Assembly (NCBI GenBank): GCA_902475245.1
Contig: CABRYP010000019.1
Coordinates: forward strand, 1 to 45,685
Length of the DNA: 45,685 nt
Direction of reading: 5' to 3'
Source of the DNA: an uncultured Collinsella sp.
GTDB taxonomy: Bacteria; Actinomycetota; Coriobacteriia; Coriobacteriales; Coriobacteriaceae
The position numbers were made by a program, and so were the translations under genes. A model generated the notes under the pieces. That model saw nothing but the letters and a program-made list of their open reading frames with translations, did no database searches and was not told where the DNA came from. Numbering within the stretch: the stretch's first letter is position 1; the number at the start of each line of letters is the position of its first letter. Shown one piece after another: positions 8,362-16,165 of this stretch.

Positions 8362-9384
8362 ATGGTGGGAACCGCGATTGATATGGCGTTTGGCGGCGCG
8401 ACGCTTGCCGCCTGCCCGCTCTCGGCACTGGTGCTCTCGTTTGCCTTTTACGGGTTTTGCGGTTGGGCATGGGAGTCGACAGTATGTGCCATGCTCAACC
8501 AAGGACGCTTTGCCAACAGCGGATTCTTGCTGGGGCCGTGTTGTCCTATCTATGGTGTGGGCGGCATCGCCTGCTGGCTTTTGCTGCGCGGGATTCCGGA
8601 TGCCTCGGGCCAGTTTGTCGCGGCGGCGCTTGTATGCAGCGTAATCGAGTACAGCGTGGGCCTTCTATTGGAAAAGACAACAGGCGCGCGCTTTTGGGAT
8701 TACTCGCACCTGCCGTTTAATTTGCATGGACGCATCTGTCTGTACTGGGCCTGCGCGTTTGGCCTGGGTGCGTTGTGCATTTGCCGTTTAGTGGAGCCGG
8801 CATTGCTGGGGCTGCTTGGCCATCTGCCGGTGCTGATTGTGCGGCTGTCCGCCTTTATCGTTGCGGTCGCGATGATGGTCGACGCGGCATGCTCTTTGGC
8901 CAGTTGGCGCCGCCTGTCCGATCAGCTGGAGCGTGTGCGCGCCGACCTTGCCGACCGCATCAACGAGTCGCTTGCCGACGCGTCTGACTCCATGCTCGAA
9001 CGTATTCCCGATTCGGCGATCGACTCGGTGGCGCAGACGCATATCCGCAGCCGTGCCGTTAACGCGTGGCTGGCCGAGCTGGGCGACGCAACGCTCGATG
9101 CCCTGCGTGAGAAGGCTTCGATGCCGACGTTTATCTCGGACGGCGCTCATGGCCTGGCGCTTGCCGCCCGCCGCGTGGCCGATGCCGCGCCGAGCGTGCC
9201 CCATCCATCGCTCGCCCGTCTCCGTGCCGGCAGGCGCGCGAACCGTCCGGTGCCGAGTGTGTCGCTCAGTCGTCGCGACCTGCGCTTCTTCAATGCCTTC
9301 CCGCGCTTGCGCATCAACCGCTACGAGGGTGTCATTCGAGCAACTAATCTCCGCGACCGCGCCCACGAGCTGTTTCGGCGCTAA
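8362..9384 (+). CDS. CmpB-type membrane protein (putative ABC-transporter type IV family)
   Basis: The 340-residue protein has about five or six hydrophobic helices in its first 185 residues and a long soluble C-terminal region rich in helices. The motifs FAFYGFCGWAWES, GRFANSGFLLGPCCPIYGVG and ARFWDYSHLPFNLHGRICL are hallmarks of the CmpB family (often labelled putative ABC transporter type IV). The molecular role of that family is not established. The ATG directly follows the stop of the HD-domain gene with no gap. The last 150 residues, Arg/Ala-rich, are less conserved than the membrane part. Confidence 0.85.
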   Translation: MVGTAIDMAFGGATLAACPLSALVLSFAFYGFCGWAWESTVCAMLNQGRFANSGFLLGPCCPIYGVGGIACWLLLRGIPDASGQFVAAALVCSVIEYSVGLLLEKTTGARFWDYSHLPFNLHGRICLYWACAFGLGALCICRLVEPALLGLLGHLPVLIVRLSAFIVAVAMMVDAACSLASWRRLSDQLERVRADLADRINESLADASDSMLERIPDSAIDSVAQTHIRSRAVNAWLAELGDATLDALREKASMPTFISDGAHGLALAARRVADAAPSVPHPSLARLRAGRRANRPVPSVSLSRRDLRFFNAFPRLRINRYEGVIRATNLRDRAHELFRR

Positions 9385-9414
9385 GAGCTGGAGTCGTAGA
9401 GGCGCCTTGCAAGT

Positions 9415-9559
9415 GCGTGTTTCCTAGGGAAGTCACCTTATCGCTCTGCCCAATCGTGATTCCCCTAAGGAAAACACGCTACTGCCGTCGCCGACTGTGA
9501 TCTCCCTAGGGAAAACACGCTAAAGAGCTCCTAGCCGTGTTTCCCCTAGGGGAATCACG
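9415..9559. repeat. Palindrome array A, four 25-bp sites, left of the nuclease gene
   Basis: Four near-palindromic sites centred on CCTAGG or CCTAAGG start at 9415, 9455, 9496 and 9535 (spacings 40, 41 and 39 nt). Sites 1/2 and 3/4 are inverted pairs that can form two consecutive long hairpins. A homologous array (10853-10987) with the same spacings and spacer sequences lies on the other side of the gene. The 407-bp gap 9385-9791 holds nothing else recognisable. Confidence 0.9.
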
Positions 9560-9791
9560 TTTGAACTGAGGCTACGAGGCGTCATTGATGCCAGAGGGCC
9601 TAGAGAGGGCAAGGAAACTGCCGCCTGCACCTCGAGGACAACCGTTCACCGAGCGACGTAGTTGTGGTGCGCGCCGGGATGACGTCTTTGACCTGCGGCG
9701 TCAAGCAGTACGTCAAGCTTTTGGTCAGTTAATGGCAAGAGATTGGCAAGGTGCCTTTTGGCTATGCTGCCTCTATTGGGAGGTGGCTTTC

Positions 9792-10772
9792 GTGAGGAAT
9801 ACCAGCGCACGGCAAAGGATTGAAGAAAAGCTTGATGGGGCGGAGCGCTTGCAGCGTTGTCTAGTGCCCAAAACCAGGGCGGATCGCGAGGCGCTTCGTC
9901 GCGCCGTAGCGGCAGGGGTGGCCGTGCGTCCGTTTAGCGGGATGTTCATGCGCGCCTCCACGTGGGATGCGCTCAAGACGAGTCCGCGCGTTCGTTGGCG
10001 CTATGTTCAAAATACGTTTCTCGACGAGCACCCTGACGAGGCCGTCTGCTCCTTTTCTGCTGCGCTTGACCATGGACTTTGGGTTTCGAAGAAATATCTG
10101 GACACAATTCATCTTGTAGCTAGCGGGCGCTCGCATGGTAGGTGCGGTACAGGAATCCATCGGCATGAGTGCCCTCTAAATGAGATCGAGCTAAACGGCA
10201 CCGTGAAACGAACAACGCTAGAACGGACGGTGCTCGACTGCTCACTTGTTGCTTCTTTTGAAGACGGTCTGGCTATAGCTGATAGCGCCCTGCGGTTCTG
10301 TAAGCTTGATATCCAAAAGTATCGCGACTATGTTGAAGCGCTGGCGCGAGGTCGTTCTGGGGCCTTGTGCGCTGAGATGGTGGCGCGCTATGCCGATGGC
10401 GCTTCGGAAAGCGGCGGCGAATCCATCGTGCGCGGATTGATTATCGCGCTGGGTTACCTTCCTCCGACCATGTTGCAAGCCGAGTTTGTTGACCCGATCG
10501 ATGGCGGTGCGATTCGTGCCGATATGTACTACGAGTTGCCGAATGGGCTTCGCTTAATTATTGAGGTCGATGGTTTTGGCAAATACGTTGGTGCGGACGG
10601 CCTGGGAAAAGAGATGCAAAGGCGCTTGGTTGCAGAGCGTCAACGAGAGTCGCACATTACGGCTCTGGGCATTCCGGTCATGAGGGTGCAATTTAGTCGC
10701 GTGTACGAGGACGGTTATCTCGAACACCTACTGAGGCGTTTCGGTGTGCCAAAAGTCGCTCCTCATATGTAG
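9792..10772 (+). CDS. AbiEi-like / DUF559-like protein with a PD-(D/E)XK nuclease-type C-terminus
   Basis: Starting from GTG 9792, which has GGGAGGTGG 5 nt upstream, the protein has 326 residues; the frame is open to 9585 but the earlier part lacks a good start. The N-terminal part (LVPKTRADREALRRAVAAG and VAVRPFSGMFMR) looks like the winged-helix/recognition part of AbiEi-type antitoxins, and TTLERTVLDC is typical of that group. The C-terminal part has a restriction-endonuclease-like layout: ESIVRG (Glu), IRADMYYE (Asp) and IIEVDGFGKY (Glu, Asp), then a helix with ERQRESHI and PVMRVQF. Such proteins are common, poorly characterised actinobacterial accessory genes. No toxin partner is adjacent. 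It is bracketed by the two palindrome arrays. Confidence 0.75.
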   Translation: MRNTSARQRIEEKLDGAERLQRCLVPKTRADREALRRAVAAGVAVRPFSGMFMRASTWDALKTSPRVRWRYVQNTFLDEHPDEAVCSFSAALDHGLWVSKKYLDTIHLVASGRSHGRCGTGIHRHECPLNEIELNGTVKRTTLERTVLDCSLVASFEDGLAIADSALRFCKLDIQKYRDYVEALARGRSGALCAEMVARYADGASESGGESIVRGLIIALGYLPPTMLQAEFVDPIDGGAIRADMYYELPNGLRLIIEVDGFGKYVGADGLGKEMQRRLVAERQRESHITALGIPVMRVQFSRVYEDGYLEHLLRRFGVPKVAPHM

Positions 10773-10852
10773 TGTTGGGCAGTGGAGGAGATGCTGATAA
10801 GGGTTGTTTTGCGTGGTGTGGCTTTTTGATATGGTCATCAGCTTCGTTTTCC

Positions 10853-10987
10853 TTAAGGGGGCGTTACCCTGCTCCGCCCAGTTGTGATCTCCCTAGGGAA
10901 AACACGCTATTGCCGACGCCGACTGTGATTCCCCTAGGGAAAACACGCTAAAGAGCGCCTGGCCGTGTTTTCCCTAGGGGAATCACG
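10853..10987. repeat. Palindrome array B, four sites, right of the nuclease gene
   Basis: Three well-kept sites start at 10883, 10924 and 10963, with a degenerate first site near 10853 (GTTTTCCTTAAGGGG). The 41 and 39 nt spacings and the spacers (GCCGACGCCGAC, TAAAGAG) match array A in the same orientation, so the gene sits between direct repeats of about 140 bp. The remainder of the 10773-11240 gap, including about 250 bp after the array, shows nothing I can name. Confidence 0.9.
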
Positions 10988-11240
10988 GACGAATCTGATG
11001 TGGAGTCTGCCTTGGGACTCCTTGCTTCTGCATATAGCCGATTTGAAATGCGGGTATAGATGGCCTCTTGATTTACGCGTTTCCCATTGGTTTCGCGCCC
11101 GTTGCTGCGCCGTTTCCAAGATTGCGGGACCGTTTCCATTCGACAACGCAGCGTTTAACAACGCCGTATCTGGTCTACACCAGTTGCCCCTCGGCCGCAT
11201 TATGGGCGCCGACAACGTTCATGCGATCAAGGGGGAGCGA

Positions 11241-12518
11241 ATGTACGATACAGGATCGACAACGTTTATGCTCGTCTGCACCATGCTCGTGTTTTTAATG
11301 ACACCGGGTCTGGCGTTTTTCTATGGCGGCCTGTCCAGGCGCAAAAATGTCATCAACACCATGCTCATGTGCTTTGGCGTCATTGGCCTGGTTGGTGTGC
11401 TGTGGATTGTTGCCGGCTGGTCGCTGGCCTACGGCGGCGACGGTTCCAGCCCGTTTATTGGAGGCCTTGACCAGCTGCTGTGCCTGCCGGTGCTCAACCA
11501 GGTGCTGCAGGCGGCCGAGGGCAATGCTGTGGACGGTGCCGTCTATCCTCAGATCATCAACATCGCCTTTCAGATGGCATTTGCCATGATTACGGCTGCT
11601 ATCGTCACGGGCAGCCTGGCCGGCCGCGTTAAGTTTGGTGCCATGACGGCCTTCCTGGGCATTTGGCTGCTCGTGGTCTATGCGCCGCTCGCCCACATGG
11701 TCTGGGGCGGCGATGGCTCCTTTATTGGTGACATCATCGGAGCGCTCGACTTTGCCGGCGGCGACGTAGTGCACATCTCGTCCGGCCTGACGGGCCTGAT
11801 TCTCTGCTTAATGCTCGGCCGTCGTCGCGGTTTTGGCATGGTGAGCTACCGTCCGCATAACGTGCCGTTTGTGGCGTTGGGCGCCGGTCTGCTTTGGTTT
11901 GGCTGGTTTGGCTTTAACGGCGGCAGCGAGTTTAAGGCCGACGCCGTGGCGGCACTCGCCATCCTCAACACCGTGACGGCCAGCGCGGCGGGCATGGTCT
12001 CGTGGCTTGCCGTCGAGCGCGTGCATACCGGTCGCCCCACGCTGGTGGGTGCCAGCACCGGTCTGGTTGCGGGCCTTGTGGTGATCACGCCCGGCGCGGG
12101 CTTTGTCGAGCCGTGGGCGGCGCTGGTCATGGGCCTGATCGTGTCTCCCGTCTGCTACCTGGCTATCAGCTATCTTAAGACCAAGTTCGGCTACGACGAT
12201 GCGCTCGACGCGTTCGGTTGCCACGGCATCGGCGGCATCTTGGGCGGCGTGCTCACGGGTCTGTTCTGCGTGCCGGAGCTCTCGTGGACCGGTAAGGGCG
12301 GCCTGTTCTACACGGGCGACGTGTCGCTGCTCATCTCGCAGGTCTTGGGCATTGTGGTGACGGTCGTTATTGTGCTGGTGCTCGACTTGGTGATCGCCGC
12401 GGTGGTCAAGGCGCTGTTCCACGGTAGCCTGCGTGTGGACGAGGCCGACGAGGCGCTGGGTCTGGATGTGAGTCAACACGGCGAGAGCGCATATCCCTCC
12501 TTCTCGGGACTTGACTAG
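11241..12518 (+). CDS. amt: Ammonium transporter
   Basis: The 425-residue integral membrane protein of the Amt/MEP/Rh family conducts ammonium/ammonia into the cell. About eleven hydrophobic helices are visible. The twin pore histidines lie in DFAGGDVVHISSG and AFGCHGIGGILGG, and FFYGGLSRRKN and LLWFGWFGFNGGSE are family motifs. The frame is open 92 codons upstream, but that part is not Amt-like; ATG 11241 has GGGGGAG just ahead and begins MYDTGSTTFMLVCTMLV, the usual first helix. A P-II protein gene follows 151 bp downstream, the classic amt-glnK pairing in which P-II plugs the transporter when nitrogen is ample. Confidence 0.95.
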   Translation: MYDTGSTTFMLVCTMLVFLMTPGLAFFYGGLSRRKNVINTMLMCFGVIGLVGVLWIVAGWSLAYGGDGSSPFIGGLDQLLCLPVLNQVLQAAEGNAVDGAVYPQIINIAFQMAFAMITAAIVTGSLAGRVKFGAMTAFLGIWLLVVYAPLAHMVWGGDGSFIGDIIGALDFAGGDVVHISSGLTGLILCLMLGRRRGFGMVSYRPHNVPFVALGAGLLWFGWFGFNGGSEFKADAVAALAILNTVTASAAGMVSWLAVERVHTGRPTLVGASTGLVAGLVVITPGAGFVEPWAALVMGLIVSPVCYLAISYLKTKFGYDDALDAFGCHGIGGILGGVLTGLFCVPELSWTGKGGLFYTGDVSLLISQVLGIVVTVVIVLVLDLVIAAVVKALFHGSLRVDEADEALGLDVSQHGESAYPSFSGLD

Positions 12519-12526
12519 CGGCTTCC

Positions 12527-12612
12527 CCAGGCACCGCACCTTGGGTTTCAAACCGTCGCTTGCGTACAAAAGTACGCGGCGCTCCTCTTTCGGGGCAATC
12601 TCGGGCACCTGG
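12527..12612. repeat. Imperfect stem-loop in the amt-glnK spacer
   Basis: CCAGG (12527-12531) and CCTGG (12608-12612) enclose a central perfect hairpin GCGTAC-AAAA-GTACGC (12562-12577). There is no T-run. It may be a partial terminator that tunes glnK relative to amt, or an intergenic repeat; I cannot decide. Confidence 0.35.
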
Positions 12613-12669
12613 AAAACCCGTGCCATGTGAAGAACAATCAATTTCTTTTATTAAAGAGAGGAATTCACT

Positions 12670-13008
12670 ATGAAGAAGATTACGGCGATTGTTCGCGCCG
12701 AGAAGCTTGAGGTTCTTAAAGATGCGCTGTTTGCTGCTGATGTTCGCGGTATGACTATCAACCAGGTGCAGGGCTGCGGTGCGCAACATGGCTGGAAGGA
12801 ATACGTGCGCGGCAACGAGTTGCTTGTTAACACGATCCCTAAGGTGCAGTTCACGCTCATTTGTGCCGATGAGCATGTCGACGGAATTGTCGACATCATC
12901 TGCAACGCCGCTCGTACCGGTGCCGTTGGAGACGGCAAGATTTGGGTCGAGCCGGTCGAGGAAGTCATCCGCATCCGTACCGGCGAACACGGCCCCGCCG
13001 CGGTGTAG
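12670..13008 (+). CDS. glnK: P-II family nitrogen regulatory protein without Tyr51
   Basis: The 112-residue trimeric signal protein senses ATP/ADP and 2-oxoglutarate and regulates the ammonium transporter. It matches P-II over its length: MKKITAIVRAEKLEVLKDAL at the start, nucleotide-binding TGAVGDGKIWV and RIRTGE near the end, and the T-loop with Arg47, Gly48 and Lys58 in place. Residue 51, the uridylylated tyrosine in proteobacterial P-II, is leucine here, and residue 49 is asparagine, so neither the classic uridylylation nor the cyanobacterial Ser49 phosphorylation can occur. AAAGAGAGG precedes the ATG. Control is probably by ligand binding alone. Confidence 0.93.
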   Translation: MKKITAIVRAEKLEVLKDALFAADVRGMTINQVQGCGAQHGWKEYVRGNELLVNTIPKVQFTLICADEHVDGIVDIICNAARTGAVGDGKIWVEPVEEVIRIRTGEHGPAAV

Positions 13009-13082
13009 AATCGACCGTCTACCATCCGCAACGTTAAAATGCTGCAATGAGGCACAAGACTTGCGTTGTGGATGGACGGATT

Positions 13083-13745
13083 ATGGGTCGTAATAAATAT
13101 CCCGAGGAGACTGTCGCGAAGATTCTCGACGCGGCGCTGGAGCTATTCTGCGTACAGGGTTATGAGGGGACGAGCATCCAAGACATCGTCGACCGCCTCG
13201 ATGGCATGACCAAGGGTGCTGTCTATCATCACTTTAAGAGCAAAGAGGAGATTTTCAACGCCGCATTTGATCGGGCAACGGCTCCGATTGCTGAACACCG
13301 TCGCGCGACACTCGGTGCTGGCAATATGACGGGAGCTCAAAAGCTCAAACGACTTTATGCGCCCGAGTCCGTCGTTCCGCAAATCGAGCTATGGGCTCGC
13401 ATGCATCCTGCGGCAGATCCGGTAAAAAGCTCGCGGCTGCTGGCGATGCAGTACCAAGGTTCGTTTGACGAGTCGGCCGATGGCAATCTCTTGCCAGTAA
13501 TCGAGGAGGGCATCGCCGACGGCTCCATTGCGTGCGAATGCCCGCGCGAAGCAGCGGAGGCCGTATCGTTGTTAGCGAATCTTTGGCTGCTGCCATTGTT
13601 CCGTCCGCTCGAGCCCAAGGAGCGAATGCTCGCTCGCGCACAATGTTTGGCACAGATGGCGGCAGCGGTGGGGCTCGATTTGGGTAATGAAGTGCTCCAG
13701 ACAACGGCCCAGATTTGGGACGTATGGAACCGTGCCGGGTGGTAA
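13083..13745 (+). CDS. TetR/AcrR-family transcriptional regulator
   Basis: The 220-residue repressor has a clear N-terminal helix-turn-helix: EETVAKILDAALELF, GYEGTSIQDIVDRL and GAVYHHFKSKEEIF (residues about 7-60). The C-terminal ligand domain is not assignable to a known inducer. ATG 13083 is taken as the start; an in-frame ATG at 13047 would add 12 residues, and neither has a strong ribosome site. It is followed by its own terminator and then by an MFS exporter gene preceded by a perfect palindrome, so the natural model is a drug- or metabolite-induced exporter under this repressor. Confidence 0.85.
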   Translation: MGRNKYPEETVAKILDAALELFCVQGYEGTSIQDIVDRLDGMTKGAVYHHFKSKEEIFNAAFDRATAPIAEHRRATLGAGNMTGAQKLKRLYAPESVVPQIELWARMHPAADPVKSSRLLAMQYQGSFDESADGNLLPVIEEGIADGSIACECPREAAEAVSLLANLWLLPLFRPLEPKERMLARAQCLAQMAAAVGLDLGNEVLQTTAQIWDVWNRAGW

Positions 13746-13778
13746 TATAGATACCAACGGTATGTAATTGATTTGTGA

Positions 13779-13800
13779 GGGTAGCCACGGCTGCCCTTTT
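13779..13800 (+). terminator. Terminator after the TetR gene
   Basis: GGGTAGCC-AC-GGCTGCCC (one wobble pair) is followed directly by TTTT. Confidence 0.8.
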
Positions 13801-13809
13801 CAAGTCATT

Positions 13810-13834
13810 AAATACATACTGACAGTATGTATTT
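13810..13834. promoter_or_regulatory. Perfect palindromic operator upstream of the MFS gene
   Basis: Two 12-bp arms, AAATACATACTG and CAGTATGTATTT, flank a single central A, and the site ends 12 bp before the MFS start codon. The size and symmetry fit a TetR-dimer site. A weaker related sequence, ATACC-AAC-GGTAT, lies at 13751-13763. Binding by the adjacent TetR protein is inference. Confidence 0.8.
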
Positions 13835-13846
13835 GGGGGCAGGCTT

Positions 13847-15109
13847 ATGGCTGGGATGCGAAGAATTAGCGTTTCATTGGCGCCAAAAACAGTGCGATCT
13901 ATCAGGCTATTTGGTCTTCTTGTTGCACAGCTGTGTGCGTATTCGATGCTGTCGGCACTGTGCTTTGCGTGTCCGCTCTACTTGTTCGATTGCAGCGGCT
14001 CCTCAACGTTATATGGCGCCGTCGCGGCGATAGCGTTCATACCGGGCGTGCTCGCGACTCCGGTTGGCGGGATTTTGGCGGATCGGGGAAGACATCGCGG
14101 GGTTCTTGTGGTACTCGGCATTGTTCTGATGGCTGCATCACTGCTGTTTATCCCCATGAAGCGTTCGCTGCCTCTTGCGGTTGTCGTGGCAGCAATGCTT
14201 TGCGTCCAATATGGCATCCAATCGCTGCTGAAACCGATGCTTCAAATTGAGGCGGTGCGCATGACGGGCCAAGAAAAGGTTGAGCGTGCCACTGCGTTGG
14301 TCTCGCAGATAATCATGATGAGCAATATCTTGGGGCCTGTAGTCGGGACGGCAGTCTATGGGTGCTTTGGTATCGATACTCTATGCGAAACCGCGGCGTT
14401 GACGTTTACGATTTCAGCCCTGCTGTTCGGGGGCGCACTCAAGCAAAATGCCTCATCTGAAACGATGGGAGACGGCGCGACTCGTACGACACGCCGAAAC
14501 GATTTTCGGGAGTTGATTCGGTACCTGTCTCAAAACTCATCATTGCTCGTTGTGTTTTTGATTGCGGCTATTTTGAACCTTGCGTTAGTTGGGTTAACGA
14601 TTGGTGCTCCCGTTATTGTTGCAAAGCATCTCGGAATGCAGTCATCCTTCGTTGGGATTATTGAGGTGGCTATGGGCTTAGGTGGTCTTGTCGGCAGTGG
14701 TTTGGTCGGTATTTGGCCGCATCGTTTTTCCTTCAAGGGCATATGTCGATATGTTGCGATGATCTGTTTTGGAGTCGTGCCGATTATTGTCACGCTACTG
14801 AGCGGTCCTGATGAATTAGCGTTTGCCGCGCTTGCGGCCGGCTCGGCATGGGTCATGGCGTGGGCAAGCATTACATCGGTCGAAATCGTTTCATTTGTTC
14901 AGCGGTCAGCGCCAAAGGAACTCTGCGGAAAAGTGCTGGCACTCGTTTATATGACGCTTTCCTGTGCAACGCCTATTGGCCAATTGGTTTACGGGCTCGC
15001 ATATGATCGATGGACACCGGCGATTGTATTCGCAGGCATGTTGGCGGTGCTGACGTTGACGACGGCGCTGTTTTATCGGCTGAAAAGTCGCTTGTGGCGA
15101 TTGTCTTAG
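13847..15109 (+). CDS. MFS transporter (drug-efflux-like)
   Basis: The 420-residue, roughly 12-helix major facilitator protein has the loop 2-3 signature GGILADRGRHRGVL near residue 76, a cytoplasmic middle loop near residues 205-225 and a conserved helix-11 region with GQLVYGLAYDRW. The length is typical of MFS-3/efflux members. Codon use is visibly more AT-rich than in the neighbouring core genes, as is that of the TetR gene, so the pair may be a transferred two-gene module. ATG 13847 has GGGGGCAGG upstream. The cargo is unknown. Confidence 0.85.
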   Translation: MAGMRRISVSLAPKTVRSIRLFGLLVAQLCAYSMLSALCFACPLYLFDCSGSSTLYGAVAAIAFIPGVLATPVGGILADRGRHRGVLVVLGIVLMAASLLFIPMKRSLPLAVVVAAMLCVQYGIQSLLKPMLQIEAVRMTGQEKVERATALVSQIIMMSNILGPVVGTAVYGCFGIDTLCETAALTFTISALLFGGALKQNASSETMGDGATRTTRRNDFRELIRYLSQNSSLLVVFLIAAILNLALVGLTIGAPVIVAKHLGMQSSFVGIIEVAMGLGGLVGSGLVGIWPHRFSFKGICRYVAMICFGVVPIIVTLLSGPDELAFAALAAGSAWVMAWASITSVEIVSFVQRSAPKELCGKVLALVYMTLSCATPIGQLVYGLAYDRWTPAIVFAGMLAVLTLTTALFYRLKSRLWRLS

Positions 15110-15170
15110 CGCGCTGGGGCACCGTGAATTTGTGAAGGCAGTGGCACGTCGCGTCGTGACGGCATTGTTT

Positions 15171-15224
15171 GGGCGTGCCTCTCCTTCGTCTACAATATCG
15201 TGCAGACGAAGGAGAGGCACGCCC
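15171..15224. promoter_or_regulatory. Perfect 21-bp inverted repeat covering the RBS of the HAD gene
   Basis: The left arm 15171-15191 and right arm 15204-15224 are perfectly complementary. The right arm contains AAGGAGAGG and ends at the base before the ATG. A -10-like TACAAT (15191-15196) spans the arm/loop junction; there is no good -35. A transcript entering from upstream would hide the ribosome site in the stem, whereas one starting near 15203 would lack the left arm. Confidence 0.75.
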
Positions 15225-16082
15225 ATGATCAAGATGTTTGCGAGTGACTTAGACGGAACGCTGCTGAACGCCCTGCATGAGGCGGATGGGACCATCCGCC
15301 GTGCCATTCGCGAGCTGACCGAAGCTGGCCTGCATGTGGTTCCCGCGACCGGACGCTCGACGCTGCCGATCGGCGAGCATGGCTTTACGGGCCTGGCGCT
15401 TGACGCCTGCTGCTCCAATGGATCCATCGTGCGCGACAGTCATGGCGAGGTGCTCAAAACCTGGACCATTGACCCGCAGATCACCGAGGAACTGCTCAAG
15501 GAGTTTCCGGACATTTGCTTTGATTGCTCCACGCCCGATGGCATGTTCTCGAGCGGCTCGTTCGAGATGCATCAGGCGGGCTTTAAAAAGGACAGCCCTA
15601 TCAAGCGTATCGTGATGCGTGGCATGCGTGCACGTGGCGGGTATCACGAGGAGCAATATTTCGACCAGTCGATCGGTGACATCCTGCGCCACGATGTGTG
15701 CAAGATCAACTGCCGCGTGACCTCGCCCGAGCTGGAGCGTGACCTTAAAGCATATTTGGCCGAGCGATCGGACCGCGTGGTCAACGCGCCGTTCGATCCG
15801 GTGATGTTCGAGATCACGGACGTGGCGTGCAACAAGGGCGAGAGCGTGGCCTGGCTGGCGGGCTACTACGGTATTGCCGAGGATGAGGTCGCGGTCTACG
15901 GCGACGGCGGCAACGATATCGCCATGCTCAATCGTTTTCGTCACAGCTACGCGACCAAAAACGCAAGCGATGCAGCCAAGGCCGCCGCGAGCGCGACTAT
16001 CGGCAGTTGCATGGTCCACGCCGTTCCCAAACACATGCTCGCCACCATGCACAAGCAAAACTCCCGCACCGTCATCGAATAA
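15225..16082 (+). CDS. Cof-type HAD-IIB hydrolase
   Basis: The 285-residue haloacid-dehalogenase phosphatase begins with motif I (ASDLDGTLLN, nucleophile Asp), has motif II in VVPATGRS, and carries motifs III and IV in VACNKGESVAWLAGYYGI and VYGDGGNDIAMLNRF. The cap insertion between motifs II and III is of the C2B/Cof type. Such enzymes hydrolyse sugar phosphates, flavin mononucleotide or pyridoxal phosphate; the substrate here is unknown. ATG 15225 follows AAGGAGAGG. A longer frame to 15132 runs through the inverted repeat and is not credible. Confidence 0.9.
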   Translation: MIKMFASDLDGTLLNALHEADGTIRRAIRELTEAGLHVVPATGRSTLPIGEHGFTGLALDACCSNGSIVRDSHGEVLKTWTIDPQITEELLKEFPDICFDCSTPDGMFSSGSFEMHQAGFKKDSPIKRIVMRGMRARGGYHEEQYFDQSIGDILRHDVCKINCRVTSPELERDLKAYLAERSDRVVNAPFDPVMFEITDVACNKGESVAWLAGYYGIAEDEVAVYGDGGNDIAMLNRFRHSYATKNASDAAKAAASATIGSCMVHAVPKHMLATMHKQNSRTVIE

Positions 16083-16113
16083 TGTGACAAAGGGACAGCC
16101 CCTCTGTCACATG
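16083..16113. repeat. GGGACAG-core dispersed repeat, type III copy 1
   Basis: The arms ATGTGACA and TGTCACAT enclose AAGGGACAGCCCCTC. It lies directly at the stop codon of the HAD gene and could act as its terminator. A sister copy lies at 16809-16836. Confidence 0.75.
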
Positions 16114-16165
16114 GGAGATGCCGGCTTTTGGCGTATAGGACTGTCTCGCTTTCGCCACCAACAAA

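Noticed and set aside
7585..8502. 305-codon minus-strand frame opposite the HD-domain gene
   Set aside because: It is antisense to a gene with clear HD motifs and has no recognisable family or ribosome site.
9415..9559. Possible CRISPR array (regular about 40-nt pitch)
   Set aside because: Repeats alternate in orientation, spacers are conserved between the two arrays and no cas gene is present, so it is an inverted-repeat array and not a CRISPR.
10965..11240. 92-codon in-frame extension upstream of amt
   Set aside because: It begins inside repeat array B, is not Amt-like, and the true first helix and a GGGGGAG ribosome site are at 11241.
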